DNA of 37,086 nt from Pseudomonadota bacterium. GTDB lineage: Bacteria > Pseudomonadota > Alphaproteobacteria > Geminicoccales > Geminicoccaceae. The translations under genes were made by a program, and so were the position numbers. Below, in pieces: positions 32,320 through 37,086 of the stretch (within the stretch, counting starts at the first letter, position 1; every line of letters begins with the position of its first letter). The stretch covers positions 1 to 37,086 of the forward strand of contig JAUQQO010000051.1 in NCBI GenBank assembly GCA_030549795.1, given 5' to 3'. The notes under the pieces were generated by a model. The model was not told the DNA's origin, did not search any database, and was given only the letters and a program-made list of their open reading frames with translations.

Positions 32320-33332
32320 CGCGCGCGCGCCCCTGCATCGTAGGCGTCGGCGGACCACGCCTGGCGCCGGAGGAAGCGGCGCTGTTCGCCCGCACCCCGC
32401 CCGCGGGCGTGATCCTCTTCGCCCGCAACGTCGAGGACCGCGCGCAAGTGCGCCGGCTGGTTACCGATCTACGCAGCGCCTGTGCGCCTTGGCCGCTCCT
32501 CGTCCTGGTCGACCAGGAAGGTGGTCGCGTGCAGCGCTTGGGACCGCCGCACTGGCGCCGGCTGCCATCTGCTGCCGCCATCGGAGAGCTCGCCCGTGCC
32601 GAGCCTGAAAAGGGTGTGCGCGCCGCTTGGCTCGTTGGCCGGCTGATCGCGCAGGATCTCTACGAAGTCGGCATCGATGTTGCCCTCGCCCCCGTTCTCG
32701 ATCTCGCTCTTCCCGATACCACCGAGGCGATCGGCGATCGTGCCTTCACTTCCGATCCCGAGCTGGTCGGCCAGCTGGGGCGGGCCTTTCTCGCGGGTCT
32801 TGAAGCCGGTGGGGTGCTCGGGACGATCAAGCATGTACCCGGCCACGGCCGGGCGCGCACCGACAGCCACCGCGCGCTGCCGCGCGTTGCAACGCCGCTC
32901 GATGAGCTCGCGCGCACGGACTTCCATCCGTTTCGCGAATGTGCTTCGGCAGCGCTCGGCATGACCGCCCATGTGCTCTTCGAAGCCCTCGATTTTGAGC
33001 GCCCAGCGACCCTCTCGCCACGCGTGATCGCCGAGGTGATCCGCGGCGCCATCGGCTTTCACGGCCTGCTGTTGAGCGACGATCTCGAGATGGGTGCGCT
33101 TGACGGGCCGCTCGCCGCCCGCGCCCATGCCGCCCTTGAAGCCGGCTGCGATCTCGTCCTCGCCTGTTCCGGCGATCACGCGCGCAACCGCGCCCTTCTC
33201 AACGCCCTCTTGCCCATGAGCGAAACCCTGGCCGCGCGGCTGAAGCTGCTCCTCGGCCGGCCGGGACCCGCACCGGGTTTCGATGAGTCGGCCGCGGCCC
33301 TCGAGCTCGCCTCTCTTCTGGGACAGGCCTGA
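32316..33332 (+). CDS. nagZ: Beta-N-acetylhexosaminidase NagZ
   Basis: Cytosolic family GH3 enzyme that removes GlcNAc from anhydro-muropeptides in cell-wall recycling. The 338-residue product has Leu-Val-Asp-Gln-Glu-Gly-Gly-Arg-Val-Gln-Arg-Leu (about 64-75), the acid/base loop Lys-His-Val-Pro-Gly-His-Gly (172-178) with Asp-Ser-His (183-185), and the nucleophile region Leu-Ser-Asp-Asp-Leu-Glu-Met (253-259). GTG at 32316 overlaps the SPOR gene stop (GTGA). An in-frame extension upstream lies inside that gene and is rejected. Confidence 0.93.
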   Translation: MTRARPCIVGVGGPRLAPEEAALFARTPPAGVILFARNVEDRAQVRRLVTDLRSACAPWPLLVLVDQEGGRVQRLGPPHWRRLPSAAAIGELARAEPEKGVRAAWLVGRLIAQDLYEVGIDVALAPVLDLALPDTTEAIGDRAFTSDPELVGQLGRAFLAGLEAGGVLGTIKHVPGHGRARTDSHRALPRVATPLDELARTDFHPFRECASAALGMTAHVLFEALDFERPATLSPRVIAEVIRGAIGFHGLLLSDDLEMGALDGPLAARAHAALEAGCDLVLACSGDHARNRALLNALLPMSETLAARLKLLLGRPGPAPGFDESAAALELASLLGQA

Positions 33333-33335
33333 GCG

Positions 33336-34034
33336 ATGCCCGATCTCGCCGCCATCGGCCATACGCTTTCCGTGTGGCTCGTGCCCGTGCTCTTGGCGAT
33401 TACCCTGCACGAAGCGGCGCACGGCTGGGCAGCCGAGAAGCTCGGTGACGATACCGCCCGCCGCATGGGGCGCGTGACCGCCAATCCCTTCGCGCATGTC
33501 GATCCTTTCGGGACCTTTTTGGTCCCCGGGCTGCTCGTCCTTTTGGGCTCGCCCTTCGTCTTTGGATGGGCCAAGCCGGTGCCCGTGGCCTTCCATCGCC
33601 TGCGCAACCCCAAGCGCGACATGGTGCTGGTGGCGGCGGCCGGGCCGGCGGTGAACATCCTCATGGCGGTGGTGGCCGCCTGGGCGATGCACGGCACCCA
33701 TCTTCTGCCGGTGCGCCTCGGCGAATGGGTGCACGCCAACTGCAACAACGCCGTTCTCGCCAACGTCTTCTTGGCCGCCTTCAATCTCTTGCCGTTGCCG
33801 CCTTTAGACGGCGGGCGGATCGTGACCGGGCTGTTGCCTTTGCCGCTCGCGCGCCGCTTTGCGCGTCTTGAGCGGGTGGGCCTTGTGGTGCTGCTCCTGC
33901 TCGCGGTCGTCTTTCCTCTGCTCGCGCGCGAGCTCGGCTTTTCCTTCAACCCGTTGCTCTTCGTTCTCATGCCTTTGGCCGAGCTGCTCTTCGAGCTCGT
34001 GCTCGGGCTCGGCTTGTGGTGGGATCGCGCGTGA
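33336..34034 (+). CDS. M50 family site-2-type membrane protease
   Basis: A 232-residue intramembrane zinc metalloprotease. The metal site is His25-Glu26-X-X-His29 in Leu-His-Glu-Ala-Ala-His-Gly, with Asp158 in Leu-Pro-Pro-Leu-Asp-Gly-Gly-Arg as third ligand. About five to six hydrophobic segments surround it; no PDZ domain is present, so it belongs to the short form. It lies between nagZ and scpA, a common alphaproteobacterial position. Substrates are not known. Confidence 0.9.
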   Translation: MPDLAAIGHTLSVWLVPVLLAITLHEAAHGWAAEKLGDDTARRMGRVTANPFAHVDPFGTFLVPGLLVLLGSPFVFGWAKPVPVAFHRLRNPKRDMVLVAAAGPAVNILMAVVAAWAMHGTHLLPVRLGEWVHANCNNAVLANVFLAAFNLLPLPPLDGGRIVTGLLPLPLARRFARLERVGLVVLLLLAVVFPLLARELGFSFNPLLFVLMPLAELLFELVLGLGLWWDRA

Positions 34035-34765
34035 GCCTCGCCCCGGCCTGCGCCTTCGAAGTCCGTCTCGATGCCTTCGAGGGACCGCTTGAGGTCCTGC
34101 TCGAGCTCGCCCGCGCGCAGAAAGTCGATCTCGCGCGGATTTCCATCAGCGCACTCGCTGAGCAGTATTTGGCTTGGCTTGAGGAGGCCAAGGCCCGCCG
34201 CTTGGCGCTTGCGGCCGAATATCTGGTCATGGCGGCTTGGCTCGCCTGGCTCAAATCGCGGCTGCTGTTGCCGGCACCGAGCGAAGCGCGCGCCCAAGCC
34301 GAAGAAGCGCAAGAGGATCTGCGCGCGCGCTTGGCACGGCTCGAGGCGCTCCACGCTGCGGTCGGCTGGCTCGAAACGCGGCCGCGGCTCGGACGCGAGC
34401 GTCTTGCCCGCGCCGCCCAGGATCCGCTTCCCGACCGGGTGCAGCCGCGCTGGACGGCTACGCTTGGCGATCTCTTGGCGGCAGGTGTGCGGCTCGCCAC
34501 CCGGCGCGCGGGCGACCGGCTCACTCTCGCGCCGACGGTGCCGGTCACCGTCGAGGCCATGCTCGCCCGTCTTCGCCGCGCGCTCGACGATCACGAATGG
34601 CACGCGCTCGTCTCCTTTTTGCCGCCCGAACTCACCCGTCCGGATGAGCGCCGCATCGCGCTCGCCGTTGGCCTCGTCGCCGGGCTCGAGCTCGCCCGCC
34701 AGGGTGTGATCGAACTCGACCAAGCGGTTCCCTTCGCTCCCATCATGGTCCGCAAGCGCGCATGA
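34031..34765 (+). CDS. scpA: Segregation and condensation protein A
   Basis: ScpA is the kleisin subunit of the SMC-ScpAB condensin. The 244-residue product has the N-terminal Phe-Glu-Gly-Pro-Leu-Glu-Val-Leu-Leu-Glu-Leu motif (about 17-27), Glu-Tyr-Leu-Val-Met-Ala-Ala-Trp-Leu-Ala-Trp-Leu-Lys-Ser-Arg-Leu-Leu-Leu-Pro, and a C-terminal winged-helix segment. The start is GTG overlapping the protease TGA (GTGA). Its stop overlaps scpB (ATGA), so the genes are coupled. Confidence 0.92.
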   Translation: MSLAPACAFEVRLDAFEGPLEVLLELARAQKVDLARISISALAEQYLAWLEEAKARRLALAAEYLVMAAWLAWLKSRLLLPAPSEARAQAEEAQEDLRARLARLEALHAAVGWLETRPRLGRERLARAAQDPLPDRVQPRWTATLGDLLAAGVRLATRRAGDRLTLAPTVPVTVEAMLARLRRALDDHEWHALVSFLPPELTRPDERRIALAVGLVAGLELARQGVIELDQAVPFAPIMVRKRA

Positions 34766-35379
34766 GCGACCGCGAGCCCTTCGAAGCGCCGGCTCCGCCT
34801 GGGGAGGAGGGCGATCTCGCCCTGCCGGCACGGGCGGCAGAGCTGCCGCCGGTCGATCCGGTCGCACTCCTTGAGGCCTATCTCTTCGCTGCCCCCGAGC
34901 CCGTGGAGCTGCGCGAGCTGCAGCTGTTGTTGGGCGCGCGGGCGCGCGCCGAAGAGGCGCTCGCCGAGCTCGCCCGCCGCCTCGAAGGCCACGGTATCCG
35001 CCTCGAGCACAAGGGCGGGCGCTGGGCGTTGCGCACCGCGCCCGAGCTCGCCCCCTATCTCGTGCGCGTTCGCCGGCCCCTGCGGAAGCTCTCCAAAGCG
35101 GCCATGGAGACGCTCGCCGCCATCGCCTGGCACCAACCGATCACCCGCGCTGAGATCGAGGCGTTGCGCGGCGTCTCGCTCTCGCCCGGCACGCTCGAGC
35201 TGCTCGTCGAGCTCGGTTGGGTGGCCCCCGCCGGTCGCCGCGAGGTTCCCGGTCGCCCCGTGCAGTGGGCCACCACCCCCGCCTTTCTCGACGCCTTCGG
35301 CCTCTCTTCGCTTGCCGATCTGCCGCGCCTTGAGGAGCTGACTTCGAGCGACCTTTTCAACCGAGCGCGCGATCACTAG
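34762..35379 (+). CDS. scpB: Segregation and condensation protein B
   Basis: ScpB is the partner that binds ScpA in the SMC condensin complex. The 205-residue product has a Pro/Ala/Glu-rich N-terminal extension of about 30 residues, then two winged-helix domains. It contains Leu-Glu-Ala-Tyr-Leu-Phe-Ala-Ala-Pro-Glu-Pro, Lys-Leu-Ser-Lys-Ala-Ala-Met-Glu-Thr-Leu-Ala-Ala-Ile-Ala-Trp-His-Gln-Pro-Ile-Thr-Arg, and Gly-Arg-Pro-Val-Gln-Trp-Ala-Thr-Thr-Pro-Ala-Phe-Leu. It overlaps scpA by four bases. tatA often follows in related genomes; here an ATPase does. Confidence 0.93.
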   Translation: MSDREPFEAPAPPGEEGDLALPARAAELPPVDPVALLEAYLFAAPEPVELRELQLLLGARARAEEALAELARRLEGHGIRLEHKGGRWALRTAPELAPYLVRVRRPLRKLSKAAMETLAAIAWHQPITRAEIEALRGVSLSPGTLELLVELGWVAPAGRREVPGRPVQWATTPAFLDAFGLSSLADLPRLEELTSSDLFNRARDH

Positions 35380-35418
35380 ATGCGGGTCAAGTCGCTTCCT
35401 GCGCAGCAAGGAGAAAGC

Positions 35419-36504
35419 ATGGCGACGGCTGCGACCCTCGCTCGCGAGCCGCGCCGGCAGGGTCTGCGGGTCGTCGGGCTCTCGCACCGTTACGGCGCGC
35501 GGCGGGTGATCGAGAAGATCGACCTCGATGTCCCGCCGGGCGAAGTGCACTGTTTGGTAGGTCCCTCGGGCTGCGGCAAGACGACCATCTTGCGCCTGAT
35601 CGCCGGGCTCGAAGTGTTGCAAGAGGGTGAGATCGCCATCGGCGGACGGGTGGTCGCGCGCCCCGGTTTCTCGGTACCGCCCGAGCGGCGCCGGGTCGGG
35701 CTCATGTTCCAGGACTTCGCCCTCTTCCCGCACCTCTCGGTGGCCGGCAATGTCGGCTTCGGGCTCGCCGATCGGCCGCGCGCCGAGCGCGAGGCGCGGG
35801 TGCGCGATCTCTTGCGCCGCGTCGGCATGGAGCGCTTTGCGCGCGTGTATCCGCACACCCTCTCAGGCGGCGAACAGCAGCGGGTGGCCTTGGCGCGCGC
35901 CCTCGCCCCTTCCCCCGATCTCATGCTCTTAGACGAGGCCTTCTCGGCCCTCGATACCACCCTGCGCGCCCAGATCCGCGAGGAGACGATCGCCATCCTC
36001 AAAGAGACCGGAACGCCGACGCTCCTCGTCACCCACGATGCGGAAGAGGCGGTGCGGGTGGGCGACCGCATCCACGCCATGGAAGGAGGGCGGATCGTGC
36101 AAAGCGGCACCGCCGCCGAACTCTACGCGCGTCCCGCCGACCTCTTCGTCGCCGGCTTCTTCGGTCCGGTGAACCGCTTTAAGACCGTGGTCGCCGATGG
36201 GGTGGCGCCGATCCCGCTCGGCTGTGTCCCGGCACCGGGCTTCGTGGCCGGCGCACCGGTCGAGGTGGTGGTGCGTCCCGAGGGGCTGGAGCTCGAGCGC
36301 GCCCGCGATCACAGCGCGGTTAAGGCGATCGTGGTCGAGCGGCGCGAGCTCGGCCTCGTTCACCTGTTGCAGCTGCGGTTGCACGATGGAACGGTCGTCA
36401 AGGCGCGCCGCTTGCAGCCGCTCGCGGTTGCCTTGGGCGAGGAGGTCGAGGTTCGGCTCGACCCGGCGCATGTCTTCGTCTACCCATCGTCGGGTCCGAG
36501 CTGA
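35419..36504 (+). CDS. ABC transporter ATP-binding protein, FbpC/PotA-like
   Basis: Importer-type ATPase resembling Fe3+ (FbpC) transport proteins, 361 residues. Walker A is Gly-Pro-Ser-Gly-Cys-Gly-Lys-Thr (48-55), the signature Leu-Ser-Gly-Gly-Glu-Gln-Gln-Arg (148-155), Walker B Leu-Met-Leu-Leu-Asp-Glu (168-173). A C-terminal TOBE-like regulatory domain covers about 240-361. The ATG at 35419 has AAGGAG six bases upstream; an ATG at 35380, directly after the scpB stop, would add 13 residues with no better site. No permease or binding-protein gene is near, so its partners must be elsewhere. Iron as substrate is inference from similarity. Confidence 0.83.
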   Translation: MATAATLAREPRRQGLRVVGLSHRYGARRVIEKIDLDVPPGEVHCLVGPSGCGKTTILRLIAGLEVLQEGEIAIGGRVVARPGFSVPPERRRVGLMFQDFALFPHLSVAGNVGFGLADRPRAEREARVRDLLRRVGMERFARVYPHTLSGGEQQRVALARALAPSPDLMLLDEAFSALDTTLRAQIREETIAILKETGTPTLLVTHDAEEAVRVGDRIHAMEGGRIVQSGTAAELYARPADLFVAGFFGPVNRFKTVVADGVAPIPLGCVPAPGFVAGAPVEVVVRPEGLELERARDHSAVKAIVVERRELGLVHLLQLRLHDGTVVKARRLQPLAVALGEEVEVRLDPAHVFVYPSSGPS

Positions 36505-36593
36505 GCTCGGGCGCGGTTGCGCGCGCGCGTCGCTTTTGCCACAGTGCCGAGCCGGTCCGCAGCTGCGGGTGCCGGCCGGGCGGAGTTGAGCGC

Positions 36594-37043
36594 ATGTTCG
36601 ATCTCGGCTGGTCGGAGATGCTGGTCATCCTCGTGGTGGCCCTCATCGTCATCGGCCCCAAGGATCTGCCCAAGGTCGCGCGCGAAATCGGCCGCTGGAC
36701 GGCGAAAGCGCGGGCGATGGCGCGCGAGTTCCAACGCTCCTTCGACGAAATGGCGCGTGAGGCCGAACTCGAAGAGCTCAAGGCCAAGTTGCAGAAGATC
36801 AATCCGCACACCATCTCCCAGACGGTGCGCGAGACGATCGATCCCAAAGGTGAACTCGACCGGCTCGGACGCGAACTCGACATACGCGAGGACCTCGAGC
36901 GATCTGCGACCTCGGCTTCAAGCGCTGCAGCGGCGAGCACGCCGGTTTCGGCGCGCGAGCCCCCTGGCTCTGAGACGAGCGCGCGCGCGGCCGATCCGGC
37001 GCCGGCCGCGGGCGCGGGCGATACGGTAAAGGAGCGCAGCTGA
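36594..37043 (+). CDS. tatB: Sec-independent protein translocase protein TatB
   Basis: TatB forms the twin-arginine substrate receptor with TatC. The 149-residue product begins [12 protein letters not shown]. It has the conserved Glu8 and a membrane helix (about 5-22), then the Gly-Pro hinge, an amphipathic helix and a charged, Ala/Ser/Pro-rich tail. The N-terminus and tail identify TatB rather than TatA. It starts 89 bases after the ATPase gene with GGAG upstream. tatC begins three bases after its stop. Confidence 0.93.
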   Translation: MFDLGWSEMLVILVVALIVIGPKDLPKVAREIGRWTAKARAMAREFQRSFDEMAREAELEELKAKLQKINPHTISQTVRETIDPKGELDRLGRELDIREDLERSATSASSAAAASTPVSAREPPGSETSARAADPAPAAGAGDTVKERS

Positions 37044-37046
37044 GCC

Positions 37047-37086
37047 ATGCCCTGGCTCAAGGACATCGATGATCGCGAAATGCCCT
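37047..37086 (+). CDS. tatC: Start of TatC (truncated by window end)
   Basis: Only 13 codons and one base are visible: a short leader followed by Asp-Asp-Arg-Glu-Met-Pro, which matches the opening of TatC proteins (Asp-Asp-Lys-Glu-Met-Pro-Leu...). GGAG lies about 13 bases upstream, inside the tatB end. The order tatB-tatC supports the call. Confidence 0.8.
   Translation, partial: MPWLKDIDDREMP

Noticed and set aside
33176-34867. Open frame of over 500 codons on the minus strand opposite the M50 protease and scpA
   Set aside because: An antisense by-product of GC bias; the plus-strand genes have catalytic motifs and coupled starts.

Overview
The window is GC-rich chromosomal DNA of an alphaproteobacterium, probably near Rhodospirillales. 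Evidence for this: the divergent fliL-fliM-DUF6468-motE and flgF-flgG-flgA-flgH flagellar block; a COQ9-family gene beside rpsU (ubiquinone-using respiration); DUF2244 beside nth; the prs-rplY-pth-ychF order; erpA divergent from dgt; the dgt-argS-SPOR-nagZ-M50-scpA-scpB-tat run; and a membrane-bound ferritin preceded by an Irr-type iron-control box. GTG starts and 1-4 base start/stop overlaps are frequent, so most genes sit in tight operons. No tRNA, rRNA, CRISPR array, insertion sequence or phage gene was seen.

Layout: (1) 1-6220, flagellar genes: motE, DUF6468, fliM and fliL on the minus strand, and flgF, flgG, flgA and flgH on the plus strand. Between the two sets lies a sigma-54 promoter with two upstream palindromes. 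(2) 6220-7450, COQ9 and rpsU diverge around an intergenic region rich in nested inverted repeats; rpsU appears to start at CTG. (3) 7620-12070, a five-gene branched-chain amino acid/urea-type ABC importer. (4) 12090-14030, a DUF4332 helix-hairpin-helix protein, DUF2244, and endonuclease III. (5) 14025-15460, a decayed sulfatase/alkaline-phosphatase-like gene, followed by an intact M20 peptidase. (6) 17040-20370, the housekeeping run ychF-pth-rplY-prs. (7) 20520-22490, an IlvD/Edd-family dehydratase and a possible small coupled ORF. (8) 22659-26881, a nucleotide-sugar cassette: RfbF-type cytidylyltransferase, SDR epimerase, and two C-methyltransferase-like proteins. (9) 26900-28330, the iron genes mbfA and erpA. 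(10) 28435-37086, dgt, argS, SPOR protein, nagZ, M50 protease, scpA, scpB, an orphan FbpC-like ATPase, tatB, and the start of tatC.

How the genes fit together: the flagellar blocks cover the switch (FliM), the basal-body regulator (FliL), stator support (MotE), the rod (FlgF, FlgG) and L/P-ring assembly (FlgH, FlgA), probably under RpoN-dependent activation. The importer genes are all present, but the substrate is not shown by the context. The sugar cassette probably makes a CDP-activated C-methyl deoxysugar for the cell surface, but no 4,6-dehydratase is present here. Iron handling is a minor theme: mbfA, erpA and the FbpC-like ATPase.

The least explained items are the folded intergenic region before COQ9, the CTG start of rpsU, the position of the FbpC-like ATPase where tatA is often found, and the two chained methyltransferases.
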